From Trebonia sp963771985 (GTDB lineage Bacteria > Actinomycetota > Actinomycetes > Streptosporangiales > Streptosporangiaceae): DNA of 64,000 nt. The notes beneath the pieces were generated by a model that was not told the origin of the DNA, did no database searches, and was given only the letters and a program-made list of their open reading frames with translations. Below, in pieces: positions 54,866 through 63,918 of the stretch (positions within the stretch are counted from its first letter, which is position 1; each line of letters starts with the position of its first letter). The DNA lies in NCBI GenBank assembly GCA_963771985.1, contig CAVYVO010000036.1:1-64000 (forward strand), read 5' to 3'. A program made the position numbers and the translations under genes.

Positions 54866-55585
54866 GGCAGCCGGGGTTTCGAACATCGGGTAGTGGCCGG
54901 TGCCGCGGAGCACCTCGAGTTCGGAGTTGGGGTAGATCTGCAGCCAGGTCTGCTCCATGAACTCGGCGGGCTGCGACGGGTCGTACTCGCCGGTGATCAC
55001 CTTGACCGGGACCTCGGCGCCCTTCACATGCCCGCCGATGTCGGCGCGGGCCCACGACTCCAGGTAGCCTCCGAACGCGGCGGGGTCCGAGTTCTCCAGC
55101 GAGTGCCGGACGATCCCGTCGACGAAGGCCGGAGTGAGCCGGCTCCCGGTCGAGAAGTTCACGATCACCGCCCGGTTGTCGGGGCTGGCGGCGGCACCGG
55201 AGAACAACGCCCATTCGGCCTCGCCGAGCGGAAGCCCGCTGGCGGGGACAGGCGCCACGCCGACCAGGCGGCGCACTCGCTTCGGTGCCCGCAGCAGCGC
55301 GTGCTGTATCGCGACCCCGCTCATGGAGTGGCCGATCAGCGAGAAGCGGTCCCAGCCGAGCTCATCGGCGAACGCGACCGCGTCGGCGGCGGCCTCGGCC
55401 ATGGTGTACTGACCAGGCTCGCCCCGGCGCGACCCGTAGCCGCGGAGGTCTGTGAAGACGTACGTGTAATCGGTGGTGTTCAGGTACTCGGGCAGGTGCC
55501 CCCAGCCGAGCGCGGAGCCGAACCAGCCATGCAGGGCGAGCACGTGATGCTCTCCGGAGCCGACCTTGATGTACGCACCAGCCAT
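54827..55585 (-). CDS. Alpha/beta hydrolase
   Basis: 252-residue hydrolase. Nucleophile elbow: LIGHSMSGVAIQHAL. Oxyanion motif: LALHGWFGSALGW. Acid: Asp in VITGEYDPSQPAEF. His: LRGTGHYPMFETP. Resembles small non-haem esterase/peroxidase or C-C hydrolases. It lies six bases after the stop of hmgA and could act in the same tyrosine or aromatic catabolism, but no substrate can be given. The start is the ATG at 55,585; the frame extends upstream only as antisense shadow. Confidence 0.88.
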   Translation of the reverse strand: MAGAYIKVGSGEHHVLALHGWFGSALGWGHLPEYLNTTDYTYVFTDLRGYGSRRGEPGQYTMAEAAADAVAFADELGWDRFSLIGHSMSGVAIQHALLRAPKRVRRLVGVAPVPASGLPLGEAEWALFSGAAASPDNRAVIVNFSTGSRLTPAFVDGIVRHSLENSDPAAFGGYLESWARADIGGHVKGAEVPVKVITGEYDPSQPAEFMEQTWLQIYPNSELEVLRGTGHYPMFETPAALAASIEEFLSRG

Positions 55586-55590
55586 GCGAG

Positions 55591-56896
55591 TTAACTTAAC
55601 GGAAATTTCGCTGCAATCCAGACCAGAACGGCGTCGTAGTCCCGCTGCCGGTGCCCGGCCTCCATCGCCTGCCGGGTCGGCACCATCAGCCAGCGGCTTT
55701 CGAACATGAACGCCAGCGTGCCATCCAGCTTCTGCGGCTTCAGTTCCGCGGCGCTCGCCTTGAGGTAGGTCTCCCCGTCCGGGCCGTGCGCGGCGAACGT
55801 ATTGTGCAGGCTGCCGCCGCCAGGGGTGAACCCCTCGGCCTTGGCGTCGTACACGCCGCGGACGAGGCCCATGAACTCGGACATGATGTTCCGGTGAAAC
55901 CACGGCGGCCGGAACGTGTCCTCGCCGACCAGCCACCGCGGCGGGAAGATCACGAAGTCCGCGTTGGCCAGGCCCGGCAGCTCGCTGGGGCTCGTGAGCA
56001 CGGTGTAGATCGACGGGTCCGGATGGTCGAAGCTGACGGTGCCGAGCACCATGAAGCTGGCCGTGTCGTACTTGTAGGGCGTGTAGTTCCCGTGCCAGGC
56101 GACCACGTCGAGCGGCGAGTGGTCATAGTCGGCCGCCCAGAGGTTTCCGCCGAACTTCTGGACGACCTGGACGACGTGGCTGCGCTCCTCGAAAGCGGCG
56201 TACGGGGCCTTGAAGTCCCGTTCGCCGGCCAGGCCGTTGGCGCCGATGGCGCCGCGTTCGGGCAGCGTGAAGGCGGCGCCGAAGTTCTCGCACAGGTAAC
56301 CGCGCGCGTACCCGTCGGGCAGCTCGAACGCGGAACCTGATGCCGCGGGGAACCACGGCGATCTCGCCGGGGCTCACCCGGAGCGGGCCAAGCTCGGTGT
56401 GCAGGATGATGCTGCTCAGTTCGGGGACGAAGAGCAGTTCTCCGTCGGCGTCCACGAAGTACCGGTCGACCATGTCCTCGTTGGCCGCATAGATGTGGAC
56501 GGCCATGCCGGCGCGGGTTCTGACGTCGCCGTTGCCGGCGACCGTGTAAAGGCCCTCGATGAAATCGGTCGCCACCTCCTGCAGCGGCAGCGGGAGCGGG
56601 TTCCACCGGAGCCGGTTAGGGGTGGGCTCGATCTCGTCGAACGGCGCGGACCGCAGGTGCCTGTTGTCGATGCGGGTGAAGGGCGGGTGCTTCGCCGAGG
56701 GGAGGATCCGGTAGACCCAGGTCCGCCGGTTCACCGCGCGCGGCTGGGTGAAAGCGCTGCCGCTGATCTGTTCGGCGTACAGGCCGAGCGGGGCTTGCTG
56801 CGGCGAGTTACGGCCCTCCGGCAGGGCTCCCGCGACCGCCTCGGTGGCGAACTCGTTGCCGAACCCGCTGGTGTAGTGAAACTCATCGTCGGCCAT
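55591..56896 (-). pseudogene. hmgA: Homogentisate 1,2-dioxygenase, single frameshift
   Basis: Ring-cleaving enzyme of tyrosine/phenylalanine breakdown, making maleylacetoacetate. Joined frames give ~434 residues, normal length. Motifs: FHYTSGFGNEFATEA at the start, QQAPLGLYAEQISGSAFTQ, HTELGPLRVSPGEIAVVPRG, and metal ligands in WFHRNIMSEFMGLVRG (His and Glu) and LHNTFAAHGPDGE (His). One extra base near 56,327 breaks the frame after RGIRFRV. Everything else is intact, so error is as likely as a real mutation. The start is the ATG at 56,896 with AGGAGG upstream. Confidence 0.88.
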
Positions 56897-57052
56897 CGCA
56901 TTCCTCCTCGCCCGCGCCTCTGCCTCCGACCGTACGGCTGTGGTATTGAGCTGTGTCAAGCTTCGCCCGTCAATCTGTGTTAACAGCAGTTACCGTAGAC
57001 ACGAGCGCCTACTCAGGAGGTTTTCCGGAGGTTACTCGCGCAGGAGGTTCGA

Positions 57053-57739
57053 ATGGCCGACGACAGATGGCTGACCTTCGATTGCTATGGCACCATCGCC
57101 GACTGGAACACGTGCATGCGGGGGGCCCTTGAAGCGATCGCCGGCGCTGCCGCCCCGGCGTTGCTGACCGCCTACCATCAGGCGGAACTCACCCTGGAGG
57201 CCGGGCTGCCCTGGCGGCCCTACCGGGAAATCCTCAGCTCTGGACTGGACTGGGCGGCGCGGCGGTTGCAGATCCCCCTTGGCGCCGGCCAGTCTGACGC
57301 CTTCGTGGAAGCATGGCCGCGCATGACGGTCTTCGAGGACGCCGACGGCGCGCTCGGCGCCCTGGCCGCGGACGGCTGGCGGCTGGCGATCCTCACCAAC
57401 TGCGACGATGACTTGTTCGCGACGACGCTGCCGAAGCTTCCGGTCACGTTCGACGTCGTCGTGACGGCCGAACAGGTGGGGTCGTACAAACCCGACCTCG
57501 GTCATTTCCGGAAGTTTGCTGAGCTAACTAGGGCGACCCGAGCCAACTGGATCCATGTCGCGAACAGCTGGGTGCACGACATGCTGCCCGCCGCCCGGAT
57601 GGGACTGCGCTCGGTCTGGGTGGACCGCGACCTGACCGGGCACCCCGCCAAGCTGGCTGAGCGGCGCATCACCGCGATGCGCCGTCTGCCCGAGGCGGTG
57701 GCGGACGTCAACGCCGTCCCGCCGTGGCCGCCCCTGTGA
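57053..57739 (+). CDS. HAD-superfamily hydrolase (haloacid dehalogenase type II-like)
   Basis: 228 residues. Motif I: TFDCYGTIADWN with the nucleophilic Asp. Motif II: LAILTNCDDD. Motif III: the Lys in VGSYKPDLGHF. Motif IV: HVANSWVHDMLPA. A helical cap lies between the first two. Related proteins hydrolyse 2-haloacids or phosphate esters; the Trp after the Gly-Thr loop is typical of the dehalogenase group but does not prove it. Divergent from hmgA with a 156-bp promoter region between them, where GTTAACAGCAGTTAC might be a regulatory site. The start is the ATG at 57,053. Confidence 0.88.
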   Translation: MADDRWLTFDCYGTIADWNTCMRGALEAIAGAAAPALLTAYHQAELTLEAGLPWRPYREILSSGLDWAARRLQIPLGAGQSDAFVEAWPRMTVFEDADGALGALAADGWRLAILTNCDDDLFATTLPKLPVTFDVVVTAEQVGSYKPDLGHFRKFAELTRATRANWIHVANSWVHDMLPAARMGLRSVWVDRDLTGHPAKLAERRITAMRRLPEAVADVNAVPPWPPL

Positions 57740-57751
57740 TAGCGCGCGACG

Positions 57752-59026
57752 TCACGGGCTGAGGGGGCCGGCGAAGGCGGTGGCGTCGCTGCCGCAGCTC
57801 GCGGCCGCGCTGATGCCGCCGTCGGCCGCCGCCAGCGAGCCGACGCTCGTGGCCGTGGGGCCGGGAGCCGCGGGGCCGGGAGCCGTGGGGCGGGGCGAGG
57901 CGGTGCCCGCCGATGGCCGTGCCGTGGGCGTCGCCGCGGACCGGATCGTGGCGTGCGGCGCGATCTTCACCGCCTTGCCGGTGCCGAGGACTCCGACCGG
58001 GGACTTGGCCGTCTTCGGGATCGTCATGTCGTGTGCGATCGCGGAGAACATGGCGTCGGCCTGGGGCTGCACGAACTCGACCGTGGCGGTGGGGTCGCTG
58101 GGGAACGGCTGGTTCGGCGTGGTCACGAACTGCACGTCCTTGCCGGGCAGGGCGCGCAGGCTCTCGCCGATGTGCAGCATGTCGGCCAGCGACATACCGC
58201 TGTCGGTCGTCAGGCTCGGTGCGATGGCCGAGAGCACGCCGAGCAATTTCACCGGATCATGCAGCAGGCCGCTGGCCATGACACCCTTGACCAGCTGGGC
58301 GGACATGAACTGATCGCGCTGGATGCGCTGCAGGTCCGAGCCGTATCCGATGTCCTCTCTCGTCCGCCAGAACGCCAGCGCCGTCACCCCGTCGATGTGG
58401 TGCTCGCCGGCCGGCAGCACCAGGCCGGACACCGGGTCGTCCACGTTGAACGGCGCGCAGACGTTGACCCCGCCGATGTCGTTGATAACGGTGACGAAGC
58501 CAGCCATCCCGAGCTCGACGAAATGGTCGATGTGGATGTCGGTCTGCTGCTCGATGGTCTTCCACAGGCAGGACGGCCCGCCTGCCGCAAGCAGCGCGTT
58601 AATGCGCTCGTAGGCGTTCGGGTCAGCCTGCTGTCCCGGGTAACCGGGGCCGTTGGCGCACTGGTAATAGGGCACCATCGTGTCGCGCGGGATGGACATC
58701 ACCGTGATCAGGTGCCGGCCGGGCGAGATGTGCACGATCATGATCGTGTCGGTGTTGTTGCCTGAGTCGTCGCCCGTGTGCAGCAGCACCTGCTGGTGAT
58801 GGTCAAGCCCGGCCCGGCTGTCGGAGCCGAACACGAGGATGTTCATCACCGACGTGCTGTAGACCGGCGGCCGTTTGCCCAGGTCGGTGACTGTCACCCG
58901 GTTGATGCTGTCATAGACCGTCCGGTACTTGACGTAGGCGGTCAGCAGGGCGCCGCTCACGACCGCGACGATGCCCACCGCCGCCCAGCGCAGGATGAGG
59001 CGCCGTGCCCGCGGGCCCGGCATCAT
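57752..59026 (-). CDS. LytR-CpsA-Psr (LCP) family cell-wall protein
   Basis: 424-residue membrane-anchored protein of the family that attaches glycopolymers to peptidoglycan. Membrane helix: LRWAAVGIVAVVSGALLTAYV. LCP motifs: NILVFGSDSRAGLD, NTDTIMIVHISPGRHLITVMSIPRDTMV and the Arg-rich AFWRTREDIGYGSDLQRIQRDQFM. The C-terminal tail is Pro/Ala/Thr-rich and ends in a short segment with a Cys. The start ATG overlaps the stop of the TfoX-like gene (ATGA). Confidence 0.9.
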   Translation of the reverse strand: MMPGPRARRLILRWAAVGIVAVVSGALLTAYVKYRTVYDSINRVTVTDLGKRPPVYSTSVMNILVFGSDSRAGLDHHQQVLLHTGDDSGNNTDTIMIVHISPGRHLITVMSIPRDTMVPYYQCANGPGYPGQQADPNAYERINALLAAGGPSCLWKTIEQQTDIHIDHFVELGMAGFVTVINDIGGVNVCAPFNVDDPVSGLVLPAGEHHIDGVTALAFWRTREDIGYGSDLQRIQRDQFMSAQLVKGVMASGLLHDPVKLLGVLSAIAPSLTTDSGMSLADMLHIGESLRALPGKDVQFVTTPNQPFPSDPTATVEFVQPQADAMFSAIAHDMTIPKTAKSPVGVLGTGKAVKIAPHATIRSAATPTARPSAGTASPRPTAPGPAAPGPTATSVGSLAAADGGISAAASCGSDATAFAGPLSP

Positions 59027-59361
59027 GCCGAGACCCGCCGGGCGTAGCCGAGCGCCTCGGTGGCCAGCGCGGACCAGCTCAGCTGGCAGTCCGGAGCCAC
59101 GGTGAACCATTCCCGCATCGGGGTTCCCTTGTTCGCGTCGAACCGGCCGCCGTGGCCCGCGTCCACGAGTTCGTCGACCCGCTGCGCGGGAAGCTTGACC
59201 ACGAGATCGTCGCGGACGAACATCGCGAAGATCTTCCCCCGGTAGCGCAGCGCGCTGCGCCCGAAGCCGCTGCCGCCGTGCGGCAGCACCACGCCGTCAG
59301 TGTCGCTGAACTCACCGACCAGATCCTCGAAACGCATCGCCGGTGTCAGGTCTGCGGTCAT
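59023..59361 (-). CDS. TfoX N-terminal-domain protein
   Basis: 112 residues of the TfoX/Sxy N-terminal alpha/beta fold, alone without the C-terminal domain. Motifs: MRFEDLVGEFSD, SALRYRGKIFAMFVRDDLVVKLP and REWFTVAPDC. Short versions are common in actinobacteria and have no known link to competence. The start is the ATG at 59,361. Translational coupling with the LCP gene suggests a shared transcript. Confidence 0.85.
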   Translation of the reverse strand: MTADLTPAMRFEDLVGEFSDTDGVVLPHGGSGFGRSALRYRGKIFAMFVRDDLVVKLPAQRVDELVDAGHGGRFDANKGTPMREWFTVAPDCQLSWSALATEALGYARRVSA

Positions 59362-59418
59362 GCCGACAGGGTAGACCTTGGCCGGGGACTTCGCCCCGCG
59401 CTCGTGGAGGAGGTTACG

Positions 59419-59952
59419 ATGACCGCCAGTGCCGACCTGCTCGCTGACGCCTTCGGCCGGATACGTGAGACGGTCAGCGACGTTCTCTATGGTCTTACGC
59501 CGCAGCAGCTCGCGCACCGGATCGACGCCGACGCCAACCCCGTCGGCTGGCTGATATGGCACCTGACCCGGATCCAGGACGACCATCTCGCCGCCGCCTT
59601 CGGTGTTCCGCAGGTGTGGACGGCGGGCGGCTGGGCCGCCGCTTTCGGACTTCCGGCCGACTCGATGGACACCGGCTACGGCCACAACAGGGTCCAGGTC
59701 AACGCCATCGCCGAGGCCGTGTCCTCGGCCACCCTGCTCGCGGACTACCACGAGGCGACCTACCAGCAGACCGTGAAGCTCGTCTCCGGGATCGCGGACG
59801 CGGACCTGGACCGGGTCGTGGACACGTCCTGGCGCCCGCCGGTGACCCTCGGCGTGCGGCTGGTCAGCGTGATCAACGACGACATGCAGCACGCGGGGCA
59901 GGCGGCCTTCGCCCGCGGTGTCGTGCTGCGCACGGGCGGCCGGCCCGGCTAG
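59419..59952 (+). CDS. DinB-like (DUF664-type) four-helix protein
   Basis: 177 residues of the DinB/YfiT-like bundle, which in actinomycetes includes mycothiol-dependent enzymes. Metal-type His residues fit WLIWHLTRIQDDH and a later NDDMQHAGQAAF. The start is the ATG at 59,419 with GGAGGAGG upstream. It is divergent from the TfoX gene and ends with a 4-bp overlap against the convergent methyltransferase gene. Confidence 0.85.
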   Translation: MTASADLLADAFGRIRETVSDVLYGLTPQQLAHRIDADANPVGWLIWHLTRIQDDHLAAAFGVPQVWTAGGWAAAFGLPADSMDTGYGHNRVQVNAIAEAVSSATLLADYHEATYQQTVKLVSGIADADLDRVVDTSWRPPVTLGVRLVSVINDDMQHAGQAAFARGVVLRTGGRPG

Positions 59953-61121
59953 CCGAGCGGGGAACCCGGGTCGGCGCAGATCAGTCCCCACGGCTTGTCG
60001 CCGACACGGGTGAGGACCACGGTCGCGCGGTGCGGGCCCGCCAGCTTCAGCCGGCGGCGGATCTGGTCCACGTCGCCGGCCAGGCCGCGCCGCCTCAGGT
60101 CGGCGGCGCCGACGCCGAGTTCGCGCAGCCGGGCGGCGAACCGCTTCTCGTTCCAGGGGGCGGAGTCGACCACGCGCAGGGTCCGGGCGAACGGTGTGGT
60201 GATCTCCCGCTTGGTCGCGAGGAAGGCGATCCGCGGATCGAGCTGCCACGCGCCGACGGCGCGGGCCAGATCCGCGACCAGCCCGGCCCGGGTGACGGCG
60301 GGGCTGGGATCGAGCAGGTACTCCCCCGGCTCACCGAGCGGCACCGGCTCCCCGAGCGAGGCGACCAGCGTGTCCCCGCCCGGCAGGATCGTCGCCCGCC
60401 GCGGCGCGGTAGCGAAGGCCGGTGACCAGAGCACTGCCTCCTTGAGGTCGCGGCCCTCGGCGATGAACTCCGCCTCCCAGCCGGCCGGGATCAGCTCGCC
60501 GGGCAGGCCCGGCGCGGCCTTGACGCAGACGGCGGGCACACGCTCGGTCAGGGCGAAACACCAGTCGAGCGGGGGCTCGGACATCCCGGCGGGGAACCTC
60601 TGCTGGCTAGCATTTCGCCGGGTAGGGTCGGTGAACACCGCGTCGATCCCGGCGAGCCGGATGTCGCGCACGTCGGCGACGCATGCCCGCACGCCGTCGG
60701 CCACCCCGTAGACGCCCGCGTTGTGCACGGCGAGCCGCGCGTGCGTCGCGTCCCTGTCGACGGCCAGCACCGTTCGCCCGGCGGCGAGCGCGAGCAGGTC
60801 GCCGCCGATGCCGCAGCACAGGTCCGCGACGCGGCGCGCGGCACCGAAGCGGGCCGCCCGGTGCCGCGCGATCAGCTCGGACGACGACTGCTCGTACCCG
60901 CCCCTGGTGAACAGCATCTCCATCGCCCGGCCGAACTTAGCGCGCGCGGCCAGGCGCAGCTCGTGCTGCGCCGTCGCGGCGGCGACCAGGCTCGCGGGGT
61001 AGTCGCGGCGCAGCCTGACGGCGAGCGCCAGGTCCGCCGCCGCCCCGTCGCCGGCCGCGGCCAGCCGCGCCAGGACCTCCTGGCCCCGCGGGGTGAGCAG
61101 CACGGTCGGGTCGTCGTTCAT
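59949..61121 (-). CDS. SAM-dependent methyltransferase with THUMP-like C-terminus
   Basis: 390 residues. The SAM loop is RVADLCCGIGGDLLALAAG and the catalytic-type DPTRR (VFTDPTRRNAS) follows, in place of NPPY. An N-terminal helical domain precedes it. The C-terminal ~80 residues (RRRGLAGDVDQIRRRLKLAGPH) match the THUMP-like domain found in these actinobacterial proteins. Probable RNA or protein methyltransferase, target unknown. The start is the ATG at 61,121, which gives the usual length. Confidence 0.85.
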   Translation of the reverse strand: MNDDPTVLLTPRGQEVLARLAAAGDGAAADLALAVRLRRDYPASLVAAATAQHELRLAARAKFGRAMEMLFTRGGYEQSSSELIARHRAARFGAARRVADLCCGIGGDLLALAAGRTVLAVDRDATHARLAVHNAGVYGVADGVRACVADVRDIRLAGIDAVFTDPTRRNASQQRFPAGMSEPPLDWCFALTERVPAVCVKAAPGLPGELIPAGWEAEFIAEGRDLKEAVLWSPAFATAPRRATILPGGDTLVASLGEPVPLGEPGEYLLDPSPAVTRAGLVADLARAVGAWQLDPRIAFLATKREITTPFARTLRVVDSAPWNEKRFAARLRELGVGAADLRRRGLAGDVDQIRRRLKLAGPHRATVVLTRVGDKPWGLICADPGSPLG

Positions 61122-61141
61122 TTCGCCAAAGGGTATGCGGC

Positions 61142-62555
61142 ATGCTGGCATGCATGCTGATCCGCAACGCGCGCGTATGGCCGGGGGACGGCCCGGTCAC
61201 CGGCGTGCGGGTCGCCGGGGGGCGCGTGGCCGAAAGCGCGCCCGGCCTGCGGGCCGTGCCGGGCGAGGCGGACATCGACGCCGCCGGCGGCGCCCTGCTG
61301 CCCGGCCTGCACGACCACCACATCCACCTGCGGGCGCTGGCCGCCGCGCGGGCCAGCGTTCCGGTCGGACCGCCGCGGGTCCGGAGCGCAGGTGAGCTGC
61401 GGGCCGCGCTGCGGGACGCCGACGCGGCGCTGCCCGCGGACGCGTGGCTGCGCTGCGTCGGCTACCACGAGTCCGTCGCCGGCCCGCTGGACCGCTGGGT
61501 GCTCGACGGGATGCTGGCGCGCCCGGCCGGTGCGCGTGCAGCATCGCACCGGCGCGCTGTGGGTGGTGAACTCCGCGGCCGCGGCCCTGCTCGGGCTCGA
61601 CGAGTGCGACCTGCCGGGCGTGGAACGCGACCGCGACGGCCGGGCGGCCGGGCGGCTATGGCGGATGGACCGCTGGCTCGCCGACCGCGCGCCGAGCCCG
61701 CCGGCGGACCTGGCCGCGGTAAGCGCGGACGCCGCGGCACGCGGGGTAACCGGCTTCACCGACGCCACACCGGGCGCGACGGAAGCCGACGTCGCGGCCC
61801 TGGCCGCCGCGGTCGCCGACAAGACGGTGGTGCAGCGTGTCTACTGCATGGCGCCCGCGGATACGCGGACCGGTGCGGGAGTCCGGCTCGGGCCGGTGAA
61901 GATCCTGCTGGACGATGACACGCTGCCGACGCTGGACGGGTTCGCGGAACAGATACGGGTGGCGCACGCCGCCGGACGGCCGGTCGCGGTGCACTGCGTG
62001 ACCCGCGTGCAGTTCGTCCTCACGCTCGCCGCGCTGGACGCGGCGGGGCGGCTGCCCGGGGACAGGATCGAGCACGGCGCGGTGATCCCGGCGGAGTCCA
62101 TCCCGGACCTGCGGGGGCTCACCGTCGTCACGCAGCCGCACTTCGTCGCCGAGCGGGGCGAACAGTACGCCAGCGACGTCGCGCCCGAGGACCTGCCCGA
62201 CCTGTGGCGGCTGCGCTCCCTCGTCGAGGCGGGTGTGGCGGTGGCGGCGGGAAGCGACGCGCCGTTCGGCGGGGCGGACCCGTGGCATGTCATGCGGGCG
62301 GCGACGCGGCGGCCTCGAGGTCTGCGCCCCGGCGAGGCGATCGAGCCGGCCCGGGCGCTGGGCCTGTTCCTCGGCGAGCCCGCGGCGCCCGCCACGCAGC
62401 GCCGGGTGGCGCCCGGCCTGCCCGCCGATCTGGTCCTGCTCCGCTGCCCGCCGGAAGAGGCGGTCGGCGCACCCGGCTCCGACCTGGTGGCGGCCACGTT
62501 CGTGGGCGGCAACCTGGTCTACCCGGCGGGTCGATTGCGCGATCGACCACACTAG
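61142..62555 (+). pseudogene. Amidohydrolase (YtcJ/Amidohydro_3-like), single frameshift
   Basis: Metal-dependent hydrolase of about 470 codons. N-terminal: LIRNARVWPGDG and the metal motif LLPGLHDHHIHL. C-terminal: VAVHCVTRVQFVL, GDRIEHGAVI, TVVTQPHFVAERG and the last metal Asp in AAGSDAPFGGADPW. One extra C near 61,525 breaks the frame. The final residues (GRLRDRPH) and the stop codon TAG come from the palindromic repeat at 62,529, so the repeat has replaced or extended the gene end. Divergent from the methyltransferase by 21 bp. Confidence 0.8.
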
Positions 62556-62564
62556 AGCAGGTCG
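62529..62564. repeat. Palindromic repeat at the amidohydrolase end, with 31-bp-phased half copy
   Basis: GGTCGATTGCGCGATCGACC (62,529-62,548), then ACACTAGAGCA, then a lone GGTCG at 62,560. The stop codon TAG of the amidohydrolase lies in the linker. Confidence 0.8.
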
Positions 62565-62642
62565 TGCCAATACCCCAACGGCTAGCGTCCCAACAGCGGC
62601 GCGGCGTCTGACGATCGAAGCGACCTACCAACTGTGACCGGC

Positions 62643-62676
62643 TGTGGGTGCGGCGCCGGTCGGCGCCGCACCCACA
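62643..62676. repeat. Perfect 15-bp-stem hairpin with 4-base loop
   Basis: TGTGGGTGCGGCGCC, loop GGTC, then the exact complement. No T-run follows, so a classic intrinsic terminator is not shown, though the stem is strong. It opens a 730-bp C-rich region (62,556-63,290) with no convincing gene except a possible small one. Confidence 0.8.
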
Positions 62677-63016
62677 CCACCAGCAGGTAACGTACCCGCC
62701 AGCAGAAACGCCCGCGGGGAACCTCCACCCCCCGGCCGCAGCCAGACCCGCCAATCCCGCCCCCCACCCCGGCCCGCGCACAAACCACGCGGCCCACACC
62801 ACTACACCCCACACCCCCGGCCAGCGAGGAAGGCCCGGCAGCCGGGCAAGGCGACCCGCCCACCCGCCCCCGCCCCGGCGCCGACCGGCGTCCCTGTCAA
62901 GCCGACCCGCCGTCAGGGGCCGGCGCCGGGGCGAAAAATCAAAGGCAGAACACCAAGGCGCGCTGCGCGCACTCACCACCAGGCCGCGCGCAACCCGCGC
63001 GGCAGCGCGGGGGACA

Positions 63017-63055
63017 CCTGGGGGAAACCCCCCCAAAACCCGGGTTTCCCCCAGG
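63017..63055. repeat. 14-bp-stem hairpin in the C-rich region
   Basis: CCTGGGGGAAACCC and its complement GGGTTTCCCCCAGG around an 11-base loop. A third GTTTCCCCC follows directly. Confidence 0.75.
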
Positions 63056-63109
63056 TTTCCCCCGCACCCCCCTTCCTCCCCCCATCCCCCCAGCCCGACA
63101 GGAACCACC

Positions 63110-63274
63110 ATGGTTGCCGTCACCCGTGGCGAGCACGGAACATCCCCCACGCAGGCCGAAACCACGGCGCGCGTCAGCCCCGGACCCGAGGAAAGAGCAG
63201 GGCCGCCACCCACACGGGCGTACCTCTGCGGGGACCACCACATGCCGAAGACTTGGTGCGGTCAAACTGGATGA
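63110..63274 (+). CDS. Possible small protein with Cys/His motif
   Basis: 54-residue frame from an ATG preceded by AGGAAC. The end, YLCGDHHMPKTWCGQ, has a Cys-Gly-Asp-His-His...Cys spacing that could bind a metal, and the sequence looks less random than the surrounding C-rich frames. No family recognised. The next gene starts 19 bp downstream, so it could be translated with it. Weak support. Confidence 0.3.
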   Translation: MVAVTRGEHGTSPTQAETTARVSPGPEERAGPPPTRAYLCGDHHMPKTWCGQTG

Positions 63275-63292
63275 CTGGCATGATTACATATC

Positions 63293-63676
63293 ATGAGTAA
63301 CCGTGTGATCCTCAGGAGCGAGGAAATCGAGTGGGGTAGTTGGATGCCGTGGACATCCATCCCGCAAATTGACATACCTCAAATGCCTGGCGTGTACGAG
63401 GTAGTGTATAGAGACGACACGGACGGCGAGCGGCTCACGATAGGCGAGACTATCCACCTCCGCGAGCACCTGCGAAAGAACCTCTTTCGCGATACGCGCC
63501 ATATTAAAGGTGATGGCAAGACAATTGCAGTTGGCGGCAAGATAAAGGCGAATGAAGATGTGACGCTGCTCCTAGTTCGCTGGGCAGAGACAGAAAATCA
63601 TCACGCTGTGAAAAGCGAACTCAAGGACCTTCACTTCAGACGCTTCGGGCGACTTCCTAAACACATGGATAAGTAA
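63293..63676 (+). CDS. GIY-YIG-like nuclease-fold protein of low GC
   Basis: 127 residues. MPGVYEVVYRDD and RLTIGETIHLREHLRKNLF fit the GIY...YIG motif pair, with GVYEV and TIGET. A catalytic-type Arg lies in LREHLRK and a Glu in VKSELKDLHFRRFGRLP. GC is roughly half, well below the surrounding genes, and codon use includes many A/T-ending codons, so the gene looks acquired. No ribosome site is visible. It could belong to a mobile or defence element, but the neighbours do not show which. Confidence 0.65.
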   Translation: MSNRVILRSEEIEWGSWMPWTSIPQIDIPQMPGVYEVVYRDDTDGERLTIGETIHLREHLRKNLFRDTRHIKGDGKTIAVGGKIKANEDVTLLLVRWAETENHHAVKSELKDLHFRRFGRLPKHMDK

Positions 63677-63765
63677 GTGGACCTAAGGAGTCGCTGTCTC
63701 GCATGAGTAAACCCGGCGGGAGCCCGCACCGACAGTAGAGCCGCCGCCGGACAAGACCGCTGATT

Positions 63766-63918
63766 TCAGAGCCACGGCCAAAACTGGTGCGCCAACACCA
63801 ACAGCGCGCCAACCGTGCTCAACGCCGCAGTCGCGCAACTGAAAACGGCAGTCAGCAGCGGGAACCGTTCCGGCCGCAAGCAGGGACGGCTTTCGTGCTT
63901 ACCGGGAACCCTCGACAT
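63766..63918 (-). CDS. Small single-helix membrane protein
   Basis: 50 residues: a basic N-terminus, then a membrane helix (LLTAVFSCATAALSTVGALL) and a short Trp-rich end. The start is the ATG at 63,918 with GGGAGGTG upstream, which supports translation. No family recognised. It converges on the GIY-YIG-like gene, 90 bp away. The last ~80 bp of the window hold nothing I can name. Confidence 0.5.
   Translation of the reverse strand: MSRVPGKHESRPCLRPERFPLLTAVFSCATAALSTVGALLVLAHQFWPWL

Noticed and set aside
62644..63300. 218-codon Pro/Arg-rich frame
   Set aside because: Low-complexity translation of a C-rich region. It begins in a hairpin and overlaps the start of the GIY-YIG-like gene in another frame, with no ribosome site or domain.
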